This document shows positions 1 to 6,680 of a stretch of 33,307 nt of DNA, one piece after another (positions within the stretch are counted from its first letter, which is position 1; every line of letters begins with the position of its first letter). Made by a program: the position numbers and the translations under genes. The notes below the pieces were generated by a model. The model was not told the DNA's origin and ran no database searches. It worked only from the letters and a program-made list of their open reading frames with translations. This DNA comes from a virus: the IMG/VR virus record IMGVR_UViG_3300025141_000408, positions 1-33,307 of that record, one strand, 5' to 3'.

Positions 1-597
1 GAGATATCCTAAAACTTGGTTGCTAGAAAGCGGGTTATTGTAAGCAAAAAACGGCACCTTAATACGCAGTTGCACCACAGTAACAACGTATGAATAAGGA
101 ACAATAGGTTTAGTAGTTGGATGGTTAAGCGGGACAAATCCTGGGCCTGGGTTTGTCATCGAACCTTGCTGATATGCGCGTTTCGCAACTGTTTCTGACC
201 GCAGGCTGCATGTATTAGGAACCGTGCCACCGCCGCCTGCTACTCCTGGTTGCACATAATAGTTTGCCGTTACTAGGTATCGATTTTCACCTAAGCTTGC
301 AACATCAACTGTCCCTAAAGGTAATTCGTTGTCATCTGGGTGAACGATTGGATTTGCAGTGTTGTTGGCGGTGTTGTCATCAGGATCAACCCAACGAGGG
401 CCCAGGTCCGTTTCAGATTCGTGGGTTGATCCTGTGTTTTTCTTTAATCCCTCGCTGCCGTTGTTAAGTATGTCTTCTAAGTCAGTAAGGGTGCTATGGA
501 CAATAAATTTTCTTGTCGCTTTTAGCTTTCGATAATCAAACTCATAGCCCGTATAGCTAGACCCGGAAATATCTGAATGAACTATGTTTGTAGCCAT
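1..597 (-). CDS. Partial hypothetical protein, probably virion-associated
   Basis: The frame is open from an ATG at 597 to the left edge, giving at least 199 residues, so the C-terminus is missing. No known domain was recognised. The N-terminal part (GSSYT, DYR, RKFIV, ST) and a later segment (LPL, G, LV, A, YY) align, with the same internal spacing within each segment, with the neighbouring 98-residue protein at 607-903. The two genes therefore look like diverged tandem duplicates. This copy carries an extra Asp/Asn-rich middle section (PDDN occurs twice) and a C-terminal extension that passes out of the window. It is the last visible gene of a leftward run of likely structural genes. Its position downstream of connector-like genes suggests a tail or head-surface role, but that is inference only. 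Confidence 0.75.
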   Translation of the reverse strand, partial: MATNIVHSDISGSSYTGYEFDYRKLKATRKFIVHSTLTDLEDILNNGSEGLKKNTGSTHESETDLGPRWVDPDDNTANNTANPIVHPDDNELPLGTVDVASLGENRYLVTANYYVQPGVAGGGGTVPNTCSLRSETVAKRAYQQGSMTNPGPGFVPLNHPTTKPIVPYSYVVTVVQLRIKVPFFAYNNPLSSNQVLGYL

Positions 598-606
598 TGG
601 TGCTCA

Positions 607-903
607 TTAAAAAGGGTAATAGTATTGCGCTTCAACAAGCCACATTTGACGACCGATTTTTCTTATTGATGCTGATTGCAACGGTAAATAGCTGTTTGCA
701 GTACCTGAGTATTTTTGGGGGTGGATAAGGTTGCTGGACACCTTAATATCATCAATAACCTCTGCAAGGATTGCTGTTTTGACGTGAGAGCTAGTTGACT
801 CCACTAAAAACCTGCGCACAGCGCGTTCTTGCCTGTAGTCTTTGTGCGTGAAAGTTGTAAAAGAAGAGCCTTCAATATCGAATGCTCGTATGGTTACCGT
901 CAT
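607..903 (-). CDS. Hypothetical 98-residue protein, paralogue of the next gene
   Basis: This is a small soluble-looking protein with no signal peptide or membrane segment. Residues about 13-35 (GSSFT, DYR, RRFLV, ST) and the C-terminus (LPL, LVEAQYYY) match conserved positions in the partial protein at 1-597, which supports a tandem duplication. The start is the ATG at 903, three bases after the stop of the 52-residue gene, with a weak GGA upstream. It lies in the leftward run that includes a connector-like protein, so it is probably a minor virion component. The exact role is unknown. Confidence 0.7.
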   Translation of the reverse strand: MTVTIRAFDIEGSSFTTFTHKDYRQERAVRRFLVESTSSHVKTAILAEVIDDIKVSSNLIHPQKYSGTANSYLPLQSASIRKIGRQMWLVEAQYYYPF

Positions 904-906
904 AGG

Positions 907-1065
907 TTAATCCAGATTGCGATCTATCGTTGTCCGAAGCTGGGATAGGTCTGCTGCGATTTGCTGCAAAACTTGAGTCATCTGGCTCAATTTATCTTCC
1001 ATGCCAGAAAAATCATTTGTGCTTGATGACAGGTCCATTTGTGGAATACCTTCACCTTCGGGCAT
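907..1065 (-). CDS. Small 52-residue coiled-coil-like protein
   Basis: The ATG at 1063-1065 overlaps the TAA of the upstream gene as TAATG, a typical sign of translational coupling. The product has 52 residues. The first 20 are Ser/Gly/Pro-containing, and residues about 21-50 form a predicted amphipathic helix with regularly spaced Met, Leu and Ile (MEDKLSQM, VLQQIAADL, LRTTI) that could be a short coiled coil. No family was recognised. Its position inside a run of likely virion genes suggests a small structural or assembly factor. Confidence 0.6.
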   Translation of the reverse strand: MPEGEGIPQMDLSSSTNDFSGMEDKLSQMTQVLQQIAADLSQLRTTIDRNLD

Positions 1066-1640
1066 TAGCTAGTGTCCTCCTGAATAGGTGCGCCTATACC
1101 GCGATATTGGTCACTTAATCGACCTTGAATAGCTATGCCGACGAACGGCTGCTCTATATTCCAATCAACTCTAACGCGGTCTATGACCATGCGGAATTTG
1201 ATGTATTGCTTTTGCGTATCTGTTGCATCGCTACTTCTACCAACACCTAAAAGAAACTTAACATCGACATAGCTGTTGTCAACAGCAGCTAACCCAGGCC
1301 CAATTTCGAGATTAACTAATCCGATGGCATCATCAGGAAGAGCGTGGCCTTGCAAGGCAATTTGACCCTTTACTCGGTGTAAGCTTTCCATATGTGTGTC
1401 ATCAATTACGGTGTCTGTCCCGCTGGTATTCAAATTACCGCTAAACTCGCCAGTGGCCTCTATTACATCACAGCCAAATTCCATCTGGGCACTCATGACT
1501 TTCATCATGTAGTCGTTAGACCCACCATCTACTGACTTAATTTCAGCAATAGAATTACCACCAGTCTCAAGGACTTGGTTTGTGTTATCGCCAGCAAACG
1601 GCTTCAGACCAAAGGCGGGATGTCGTGATCGCCCTGCCAT
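1065..1640 (-). CDS. Hypothetical 191-residue protein, probable virion component
   Basis: The protein has 191 residues, a Gly/Asp-rich composition and alternating hydrophobic patterns consistent with beta structure. It has no transmembrane segment and no recognised catalytic motif. The N-terminus is Arg/Gly/Pro-rich (AGRSRHPAFGLKPF). It ends in a TAATG overlap with the 52-residue gene downstream. The gene sits between a small Gly-rich protein and the tandem paralogues, all on the minus strand and nearly gapless, in what looks like the connector and tail part of the genome. A structural role is inferred from context only. Confidence 0.65.
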   Translation of the reverse strand: MAGRSRHPAFGLKPFAGDNTNQVLETGGNSIAEIKSVDGGSNDYMMKVMSAQMEFGCDVIEATGEFSGNLNTSGTDTVIDDTHMESLHRVKGQIALQGHALPDDAIGLVNLEIGPGLAAVDNSYVDVKFLLGVGRSSDATDTQKQYIKFRMVIDRVRVDWNIEQPFVGIAIQGRLSDQYRGIGAPIQEDTS

Positions 1641-1659
1641 AGATTAGGCCCCAGACAGA

Positions 1660-1884
1660 TTACGAGGCGCTAGTAACAAGCTTCCAAGTAGCGGAAGAAA
1701 AAGTGCCGCCATTGACATACAGCTTGCCATTGGTGGTGTCTACGCCAATGGCGCCCTTGCCAAATCCGGACTCGCCGTCATCGCCACTGGCTGCTCCGGC
1801 CTTAATTTTGATGAATTTACCTTCAAATCCAGCAGCTCCGGCTTGGTTGGAGCCAAGTCCTGCAAGTAGGTCGTGTCCAGGCAT
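1660..1884 (-). CDS. Small Gly-rich virion-type protein (74 residues)
   Basis: This is a 74-residue, Gly/Ala-rich protein. Its second half reads GAIGVDTTNGKLYVNGGT followed by SATWKLV. This resembles the short segment found in many phage head-fibre, decoration or tail-fibre proteins, in which a small beta module ends with a GxLYxN...SATWxLV pattern. That resemblance comes from memory of the pattern, not a search. The ATG at 1884 has a good ribosome site (GAGGT, 8 bases upstream). It follows the connector-like 335-residue gene by 11 bases. Confidence 0.65.
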   Translation of the reverse strand: MPGHDLLAGLGSNQAGAAGFEGKFIKIKAGAASGDDGESGFGKGAIGVDTTNGKLYVNGGTFSSATWKLVTSAS

Positions 1885-1895
1885 GTTGTTTTACC

Positions 1896-2903
1896 TCAAT
1901 AAAGTGTGTTGTTAAAAGTTACGTTGTTGTTGGGGTCACGATACTTCGGGAATGGGGTCTGACCGTCAGACCTATCCCCGTTGTAACCATAGTATTCGAC
2001 CCGAGAAATCGTTCGATCTTGCGCTATTGCAGATTGCATTTGTTGCCCATAAAGGCGAGTAAAATGACCACTGTTAGGTGTATCTGCATACCCCTCCGCG
2101 ATGGCAAGTGCACCGTTAATAACAATGCCCTCAAAGCGATCAGGGATTACATCGACTGCTAAATCCTTCATGTAGGCGTACCGCAGCACATAGTCGGAAT
2201 TCGGTGGTGGGTAGAACATGAACTTGCCAAGTTTCTCATCGTAAGCCACATATTGCGGCCTGTTCGAGGAAATGGTCTTGGTTGAATACATATCCATCAT
2301 CGTGTTCCAGGGAATTACCTCAAGGTGTGGCTTGTTTATGTTCAAGTCGTGGGTCATAAACCCATCAAACGAACTAAAGCTGGCACCTGCATCGTGAAAC
2401 ACCTGATAAAAAGTAAACGACACCCCTGTGGTTTTAGCTGCAACATCAAGATCGGCATTTGCTGCGGCCAGTGTCATGGTAGTTGCCGTCAAAGCAGCAG
2501 GGATGTGCCAACCATCTGCAATGCCAAGGCCAGAAACTTCAACAACGGTAGTTTTTTGATCTGAGCCGCTAAAAGCCCATGTAGGGACTGCGCCACCACC
2601 AGTAAAATCAAAAGTAATAGTGCCGTTAGCAACCACAGGGCCACCCGAAGTGTCCAGTTTGCTGTTTGCGTGTGAAGCTGTGTAGGGGTCATTCAAGTAC
2701 ACGGCGCTGTTGGAGCGAAGCCACGACCAGATATGACCAACCTTATCGCCTTGCATGGGCGGTGGCATTAGAAAGTCTTTAGCTGCCCGGTCAGCAATAT
2801 TGTTAACCAGACTAGCTGTACCTGAAGGCAAGTTGGTAGTTGTGTACCCATACCCCAGGTAATGAGCAACTTCGTTTGCTAATACTGTTGCGCTAACTGC
2901 CAT
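1896..2903 (-). CDS. Probable head-tail connector/adaptor-like protein (335 residues)
   Basis: The protein has 335 residues. The N-terminus (ATVLANEVAHYLGYG) and the C-terminal half resemble phage neck or adaptor proteins, where a core ends with a hydrophobic 'YPPP...Y.LRYAY' strand followed by a helical 'RFEGIVINGALAIAEGYAD' segment. In this protein the two parts are at about residues 230-245 and 256-275. Between them is a Gly/Thr/Ala-rich insertion (about 85-165) that is probably a beta domain. The start overlaps the preceding stop as TAATG. I infer that it helps join the portal to the tail. The family assignment is by resemblance only; another minor virion protein remains possible. Confidence 0.55.
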   Translation of the reverse strand: MAVSATVLANEVAHYLGYGYTTTNLPSGTASLVNNIADRAAKDFLMPPPMQGDKVGHIWSWLRSNSAVYLNDPYTASHANSKLDTSGGPVVANGTITFDFTGGGAVPTWAFSGSDQKTTVVEVSGLGIADGWHIPAALTATTMTLAAANADLDVAAKTTGVSFTFYQVFHDAGASFSSFDGFMTHDLNINKPHLEVIPWNTMMDMYSTKTISSNRPQYVAYDEKLGKFMFYPPPNSDYVLRYAYMKDLAVDVIPDRFEGIVINGALAIAEGYADTPNSGHFTRLYGQQMQSAIAQDRTISRVEYYGYNGDRSDGQTPFPKYRDPNNNVTFNNTLY

Positions 2904-3583
2904 TAATAAAGCCTTGCTACTAATGCATCCGCTGAAACTGCTGTTGCAGAGCCAAAATTAAGACTGAAAATCACTTTTTGGAATGCGCTAATGTCATAAA
3001 TCAGACCAAACCCTGCGTCGTCTGGTGTGCCATTTGCTCCAGGAAGGTCAACAGCAGGCAAATCTTCTAAAGTGCTGGCTTTTGCAGACATAGCAATAGC
3101 ACCAAAAACTTTAAAAGCTGACCCAGTAGTTTGAGTGCCGCCGCCTACATATTGGTAATGAGCATTACCGCTTGGATGGACTAACGACAACTGGCTTGTT
3201 CCGCCAACACCGTATTCATTTGCGTCAAGAACAACCCCATCACCACTAGAAGGTGTGGCGATAGTATGAGCAGAGATGAAAGTTAGGTGAACAGGGTTAT
3301 TATCCCAAGATTTTTGAGTTGTTTCACCCAAACCAATAGCGCCATAAATGTTGAAATCAACATTAGTAGTGCCACTATCTCCTGTGATTGCTGATGCGGT
3401 TGCAATTACTGCAAGAGCTTTTGCACCTTCAGTGTCTAGGATGGCGATTTTATTGTCATCTTTATCAGCGCTTAATCGCTTTTGACTGACCCAGTTGGAA
3501 ATGTCGCCGTAAGTAGATGTGTTTACATCACCATCAGCGGTCAACTCAGATCCACTTAGCCAATGATACCCGGTGTTATACAT
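2903..3583 (-). CDS. Hypothetical 226-residue virion-type protein
   Basis: The protein has 226 residues, is rich in Gly, Ala, Thr and Asp, and has many short hydrophobic stretches typical of beta-rich phage structural proteins. It has no signal peptide, membrane helix or catalytic motif. A 'ISAFQKVIFSLNFGSATAVSADALVARLY' type ending (last 29 residues) gives a compact hydrophobic C-terminus. Its stop overlaps the start of the connector-like gene (TAATG), so the two are probably translationally coupled. Function unknown. Confidence 0.65.
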   Translation of the reverse strand: MYNTGYHWLSGSELTADGDVNTSTYGDISNWVSQKRLSADKDDNKIAILDTEGAKALAVIATASAITGDSGTTNVDFNIYGAIGLGETTQKSWDNNPVHLTFISAHTIATPSSGDGVVLDANEYGVGGTSQLSLVHPSGNAHYQYVGGGTQTTGSAFKVFGAIAMSAKASTLEDLPAVDLPGANGTPDDAGFGLIYDISAFQKVIFSLNFGSATAVSADALVARLY

Positions 3584-3586
3584 GTC

Positions 3587-3715
3587 TTAAGTTCTCTTTT
3601 TCTTTTTCTTTGAAGTGGCACCCTTTATAGGACGTTTTGCGGCGCCCCGGCCACTTTTTTGCGTTGGTTTTTTAGCGCTTTCTTTATTTTTACTTGACCC
3701 ACCGCCTCTAGGCAT
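3587..3715 (-). CDS. Lys/Arg-rich 42-residue protein
   Basis: The ATG at 3713-3715 opens a 42-residue frame ending just before the 226-residue gene. It is extremely basic (about 16 Lys/Arg) and Ser/Gly-rich, starts MPRGGG and ends KKKKKRT. It follows another Lys-rich small gene by a single base, and the two share the same style of C-terminal tail, so they may be duplicates or serve the same role. Nucleic-acid binding or DNA condensation is the obvious guess from charge. Its placement among virion genes and the tight spacing support it being a real gene. Confidence 0.6.
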   Translation of the reverse strand: MPRGGGSSKNKESAKKPTQKSGRGAAKRPIKGATSKKKKKRT

Positions 3716-3716
3716 T

Positions 3717-3851
3717 TTAGGACCTCTTTCTTTTTTTCTTTGATGTTTTGGATTTTCGCGCAGATCCGGACTTTTTGGAATTTGCTGCTTTCATAGCCAT
3801 CTTAATACCTTCTTTGGTATATGGGTATTCTTTGCCTTTTACTTTGGGCAT
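3717..3851 (-). CDS. Lys-rich 44-residue phage protein
   Basis: The frame from ATG 3849-3851 encodes 44 residues. The N-terminus MPKVKGKEYPYTKEGIKMA resembles a short 'K.YPYT..G...A' motif that I recall from many small basic proteins near phage connector genes. The rest is Ser/Lys/Arg-rich and ends KKKRKRS. It is followed by the second basic gene at 3587-3715. Function is not known for this type; binding to DNA inside the capsid is a possibility based only on charge. Confidence 0.65.
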   Translation of the reverse strand: MPKVKGKEYPYTKEGIKMAMKAANSKKSGSARKSKTSKKKRKRS

Positions 3852-3857
3852 TTGCTT

Positions 3858-3947
3858 TTACTCCTCATCAGGATCGACCTTGGGTATATCGGTCGGTTCG
3901 ATTTGACGCTGTAAATCATTGTCGTCGCCTATTGTCCAGGGGTCCAT
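3858..3947 (-). CDS. Acidic 29-residue small protein
   Basis: The ATG at 3945-3947 overlaps the stop of the upstream gene as TAATG, with a GAGG sequence 8 bases before it, so translational coupling is likely. The 29-residue product is acidic and Pro-containing (MDPWTIGDDN start, DPDEE end). It is too short to classify. The coupling on one side and the close spacing to the Lys-rich gene on the other (6 bases) are the reasons for calling it. Confidence 0.45.
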   Translation of the reverse strand: MDPWTIGDDNDLQRQIEPTDIPKVDPDEE

Positions 3948-4174
3948 TAGTCATCCTCTTCGTCGAGCTCAATCATCATAAGAAGGTCCATAGCTATATC
4001 GAACAATACCCCTGCGACGGACCATTTATCCATATCGAACTCAGTTTGCCAGTATACAACCTGCCTCTTAACCTCTTCATGCATCTTTTCTGGTGGGGTT
4101 TTCACAAAGGCATCCTTATCAGTTCTGCGTCCCAACATCGTCCACTGAGCCTGGATGGCTTGTCCCATATACAT
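3947..4174 (-). CDS. Small acidic-tailed hypothetical protein overlapping the phosphoesterase gene
   Basis: The frame continues upstream to 4303, but the first 43 codons lie inside the phosphoesterase gene in another frame and look like out-of-frame sequence. Plausible starts are ATG 4174 (used here), 4168 or 4138; none has a strong ribosome site. From 4174 the product has 75 residues. A helical middle (PPEKMHEEVKRQVVYWQTEF) is followed by a hydrophobic helix (VAGVLFDIAMDLLMMI) and an acidic end (ELDEEDD). It could be a small helical chaperone or structural protein. The stop overlaps the next ATG as TAATG. Confidence 0.55.
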   Translation of the reverse strand: MYMGQAIQAQWTMLGRRTDKDAFVKTPPEKMHEEVKRQVVYWQTEFDMDKWSVAGVLFDIAMDLLMMIELDEEDD

Positions 4175-4902
4175 TCGACAATCAACATAGCCGAGCCCCA
4201 CATTGAGGTGTCTTTTCTTTTTGCCCAGGTGGGTTTTAAGGGACCACAAGTTCCTACATTGGAGTACCAAAAAGGTAAACTTATCTTCTGGGTTCTCTTG
4301 CATTGGGTCACTGGCACAGGGCGATGGGTGTGCCCTCTGACGGCTAAACTAAATGGTATCCAGCCACAAGCCCCAATCATCTGGAGCCCCTCTAGCTCGT
4401 CTGAGCTTAATCCAGCGTCAAATCCGTGGTAAAAATGAGCTTGCCCAACCCGATAGACCCCTCGGCTAGATTTTTCATAGGGCAGCCAATACCATTTATT
4501 AAACTCCTCACCATATTCAGGGTGCTTCCTCCAATCCACAAGACCCCGCAGCGGCTTAGGTATTCGCCTGGGGTCTTGTGTTAAGAGGTTATCGTCATGG
4601 TTGCCTGTGTTTATCCAGCGATTACAGTCCTCTGGGAGCACTTCTCGAATGGATTTAAGCAGATTATGAGCGTGTTCATACTCATCCGCCAAAGAGTGGT
4701 CAAATTCGTTGACATGTATTGATGCGCTTGCTGCCTCAAAGACATCACCTAGATGGCCGAAATGAGTTAACCCTTTAATGTTTGAAAGTGTATCTAAAAT
4801 CCATTGGTGGGTTTCGGGGGGTGTAAAAGGCGAGTGTGTGCAAGAAATAACAGCTATTTTTGCTGTTCGCCTCCCTGTTCCCTGGATTTTTGTCTGAGAC
4901 AA
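4102..4902 (-). CDS. Calcineurin-like metallophosphoesterase
   Basis: The 266-residue protein shows the ordered metal-binding motifs of the calcineurin-like phosphoesterase family: an N-terminal strand ending SCTHSPF (residues about 20-26), FGHLGDVFE (about 48-56), NTGNHDD (about 98-104), FYHGFD (about 158-163) and RGHTHRP (about 189-195). The family hydrolyses phosphoesters with two metal ions. The first motif, normally DxH, has Cys in place of Asp here, which is unusual. The start is a TTG at 4902 with a good AGAGG site 8 bases upstream, placed just after the membrane-protein gene. The substrate is unknown; nucleic-acid or nucleotide processing is the common role of phage members. Confidence 0.85.
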   Translation of the reverse strand: MSQTKIQGTGRRTAKIAVISCTHSPFTPPETHQWILDTLSNIKGLTHFGHLGDVFEAASASIHVNEFDHSLADEYEHAHNLLKSIREVLPEDCNRWINTGNHDDNLLTQDPRRIPKPLRGLVDWRKHPEYGEEFNKWYWLPYEKSSRGVYRVGQAHFYHGFDAGLSSDELEGLQMIGACGWIPFSLAVRGHTHRPVPVTQCKRTQKISLPFWYSNVGTCGPLKPTWAKRKDTSMWGSAMLIVECIWDKPSRLSGRCWDAELIRMPL

Positions 4903-4915
4903 TGTACGAGCCTCT

Positions 4916-5056
4916 TTAACCTTCGTATTTGCCGCCTGTTATGAGTTTAAGGAATGCTTTCTTAAACATCATGCCAGCGCCAAAACCAAGAATGCCAACT
5001 AGGGCTATAAACCAAATAGTTCCAAAGAATCCGGACATGGATGCCAAGGTAGTCAT
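4916..5056 (-). CDS. Small single-pass membrane protein (46 residues)
   Basis: The start is taken as ATG 5056 because it forms an ATGA overlap with the stop of the lipoprotein-like gene; a longer frame would run back into that gene. The product has 46 residues: a short N-terminus, one strong hydrophobic helix (residues about 10-30, TIWFIALVGILGFGAGMMF) and a basic tail (KKAFLKLITGGK). This topology suits a small holin-like or membrane-anchoring protein. It sits in a row of four membrane genes and just before the phosphoesterase. No family was recognised. Confidence 0.6.
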   Translation of the reverse strand: MTTLASMSGFFGTIWFIALVGILGFGAGMMFKKAFLKLITGGKYEG

Positions 5057-5421
5057 CGGGTTTTTTTCTCCAATAGGATTTGCCTCACGACTTTGTACGT
5101 CCAAGCCCCACTAATCAGGGCCGTACAAGCCACGAGTGGATAAAATAAGTAATCGTCGTATTTCGCAACCATGTAGTTCAAAATCACCAAAATTATCCCG
5201 CCAATTACAGGAAACCAGCCTCTTTGGCCTCTGGTAATCACGAGTAGGACCATACCTGCTATAAGGCAAAGGCTCCCGGTAATTGATAACACTGTGAGTG
5301 GCTCTGAGGACTCTGTCGCTTGGCTAATAATCGAGCTTGCTTTCCCAGAAACCATTCCTCCAGGGTTAGAATATTGGCACCCTGTCAAAAAAACGGCTAT
5401 TAAGAGATACAGTTTAGACAT
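5053..5421 (-). CDS. Lipoprotein-like multi-pass membrane protein, lysis candidate
   Basis: The start ATG 5421 has AGGAG five bases upstream; a GTG at 5427 would be too close to it. The 122-residue product begins MSKLYLLIAVFLTGC, a clear lipoprotein signal with lipobox LTGC and the lipid-carrying Cys at 15. Three further hydrophobic segments follow (about 46-64, 71-86 and 92-111) and the C-terminus is basic (LLEKKTR). A lipoprotein signal followed by several membrane helices is an odd combination. Together with its small membrane neighbours, it could belong to a holin/spanin-type lysis group. This is inference; no endolysin is visible nearby. Confidence 0.6.
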   Translation of the reverse strand: MSKLYLLIAVFLTGCQYSNPGGMVSGKASSIISQATESSEPLTVLSITGSLCLIAGMVLLVITRGQRGWFPVIGGIILVILNYMVAKYDDYLFYPLVACTALISGAWTYKVVRQILLEKKTR

Positions 5422-5429
5422 CTGCACTC

Positions 5430-5633
5430 CTATTCCAAAGGTTTTCGGATTGTAAAAGCTTTATCAAAATGAGATTGAAGTTGGCTGCTATTGCTGGTTA
5501 CCCGGCGTTCAAGCGCTTCGATATGTTTTTCGGCGGCAGTAAGCCTTGCACTTACACGCCATAAAAACCCGAATATGCCAAGAATAGCAGGGCCTGCAAT
5601 ACTCAAACCAATTGTTGTTAGGTGGTCTTCCAT
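5430..5633 (-). CDS. Membrane-anchored coiled-coil protein (67 residues)
   Basis: The 67-residue protein has one hydrophobic helix near the N-terminus (residues about 8-26, IGLSIAGPAILGIFGFLW) followed by a charged heptad-like helix (RLTAAEKHIEALERRV and on) and a basic end. The start ATG 5633 has AGGTGA upstream and lies 3 bases after the previous stop. The layout, one membrane helix then a coiled coil, is the same as in the neighbouring gene at 5637-5900. It resembles small holin-associated or XhlA-like proteins in architecture only. Confidence 0.6.
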   Translation of the reverse strand: MEDHLTTIGLSIAGPAILGIFGFLWRVSARLTAAEKHIEALERRVTSNSSQLQSHFDKAFTIRKPLE

Positions 5634-5636
5634 ACA

Positions 5637-5900
5637 TCACCTATTTGAGTTCTCTAGCCGATCAATCCTACGGCGAAGATCAGCTAAAACACTTGCGTGG
5701 TTTGAATCGTTTGCTTCAGAAAGAACTTGAGATTTCACCAAGTCCTGGGAAATCTCTCGTAGTTCACTGATATCAGATGAGTTGTTATGTATTTCCTGAT
5801 CGCGGCGGCCAATATTCAGGAAGATACCCGCTGCTGTTGCAGTGAGAACGAGTGTCTGAAGAGCAGGCCAAAGACTACTAAGAACCTTATCAGAACTCAT
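5637..5900 (-). CDS. Membrane-anchored coiled-coil protein (87 residues)
   Basis: I chose ATG 5900; an in-frame TTG at 5924 would add eight residues, and neither has a strong ribosome site. The protein has a hydrophobic helix (about residues 9-30, LWPALQTLVLTATAAGIFLNI) and then a long polar heptad-type helix ending LRRRIDRLENSNR. It shares its architecture with the next gene, so the pair may act together or be duplicates. It is the first gene after the hairpin-rich gap at 5.94-6.25 kb. A role in lysis or the membrane is inferred from topology and neighbours. Confidence 0.6.
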   Translation of the reverse strand: MSSDKVLSSLWPALQTLVLTATAAGIFLNIGRRDQEIHNNSSDISELREISQDLVKSQVLSEANDSNHASVLADLRRRIDRLENSNR

Positions 5901-5940
5901 ATTTGCAACCAAACAAGCTATCAAGAATAAAGGTGAATAT

Positions 5941-6245
5941 CTTTCAGCATCCCTATCGGCAGTTTTAACGCTAAACCTTACTGCCCAGAGAATATCGTGA
6001 CAGACCGACCCCTTACGGGGCCGGATATCTCTTACTGCCCGTCGTTATTCGCTGACGAGCCGCCGCATATATTTAAGCATTACACGGTTTCACCCTGCCT
6101 CAAGAGTTACGGACTAAACGGGCAAAGCAGTGTGTCGGACGCCGACCTTGCCAACTCTCAATAACGCAACACAACGCCATGCGGGGCGCCCCAACTGTCC
6201 GCAAACAAGTACTCGCGTCGGGGAGCGAGGAGAGGATGTCGGCAC
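5941..6245 (-). ncRNA. Gene-free, hairpin-rich interval; candidate structured RNA or leader
   Basis: No convincing gene lies between RusA and the membrane genes. The interval instead holds many inverted repeats. GGCAGT/ACTGCC lies at 5958-5985, with inner TTTA/TAAA. A near-perfect 8-base stem with a TTAC loop lies at 6005-6024. GGCAA/TTGCC lies at 6121-6152, enclosing GTCGG/CCGAC. GGGGCGCCCC lies at 6183-6192 and CTCGC/GCGAG at 6212-6229. The 10-mer CTTACTGCCC occurs twice (5977-5986 and 6031-6040). The strand is assumed from the flanking minus-strand genes. It could be a noncoding RNA, a long structured 5' leader, or a replication origin. I could not match it to a known RNA family. Confidence 0.35.
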
Positions 6246-6260
6246 ATTAAACCTCAAGAA

Positions 6261-6680
6261 CTACTCGTTGTAAAGCTCTATACAAATGTTTATCCCCCCA
6301 ATGTCATCTTTTGCTTTCTCTTGTGTGACAGACAGAACTGTATGTTTTGGTGAGTCATCGTACACAATTCCTAAGCCACCTTTTTTCTTAATAGCATCAA
6401 GCAACAATTTACACCCCCCATACAAATTATCGATGTCAAAAGCGCGTTTGCGTTTGCCCCACAATCTAGTCACAGTGATTTTCACTTGTGAATCAAAAGA
6501 AGGCAACGGCTTGTCTCCATACACAACAAGGAGTTGAAGCAAGTTTTTAAGCGCTTTTTTCCTTGCCGCCCAATGCATTCGCATCAATTTGTTGGGGTTA
6601 ATGAGGTCGTATCCAGGGATGAAGCAGTTCCACGAATCAACTTCAGTAGATCCTGTCGAGTGCATCCTTGATTCTTCCAT
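6261..6680 (-). CDS. rusA: RusA-family Holliday junction resolvase
   Basis: The 139-residue protein matches RusA-type endonucleases. It has an N-terminal IPGxxxxNPNKLMRMHWAARKK segment (about residues 21-41), the acidic motif FDIDNL (about 80-85) followed by KLLLDAI, and GIVYDDSPKHT (about 104-114). Conserved aspartates in these motifs bind the metal. RusA cuts four-way DNA junctions; in phages it is thought to trim branched replication or recombination products before packaging. The ATG 6680 has AAAGGA upstream. The recognisable N-terminal motif shows that the protein starts well inside the primase gene, giving a 97-base overlap in a different frame. Confidence 0.88.
   Translation of the reverse strand: MEESRMHSTGSTEVDSWNCFIPGYDLINPNKLMRMHWAARKKALKNLLQLLVVYGDKPLPSFDSQVKITVTRLWGKRKRAFDIDNLYGGCKLLLDAIKKKGGLGIVYDDSPKHTVLSVTQEKAKDDIGGINICIELYNE

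Noticed and set aside
3821-4432. Plus-strand open frame of 203 codons
   Set aside because: It is antisense to the metallophosphoesterase and its downstream gene, which have clear motifs and coupling. The translated sequence shows no family features.
6005-6024. Hairpin with TTAC loop as an intrinsic terminator
   Set aside because: No T-tract follows it on either strand, so it is described as part of the structured interval instead.
6050-6062. CTGACGAG, a possible hammerhead ribozyme core
   Set aside because: No GAAA partner follows a suitable stem at the right distance on either strand.
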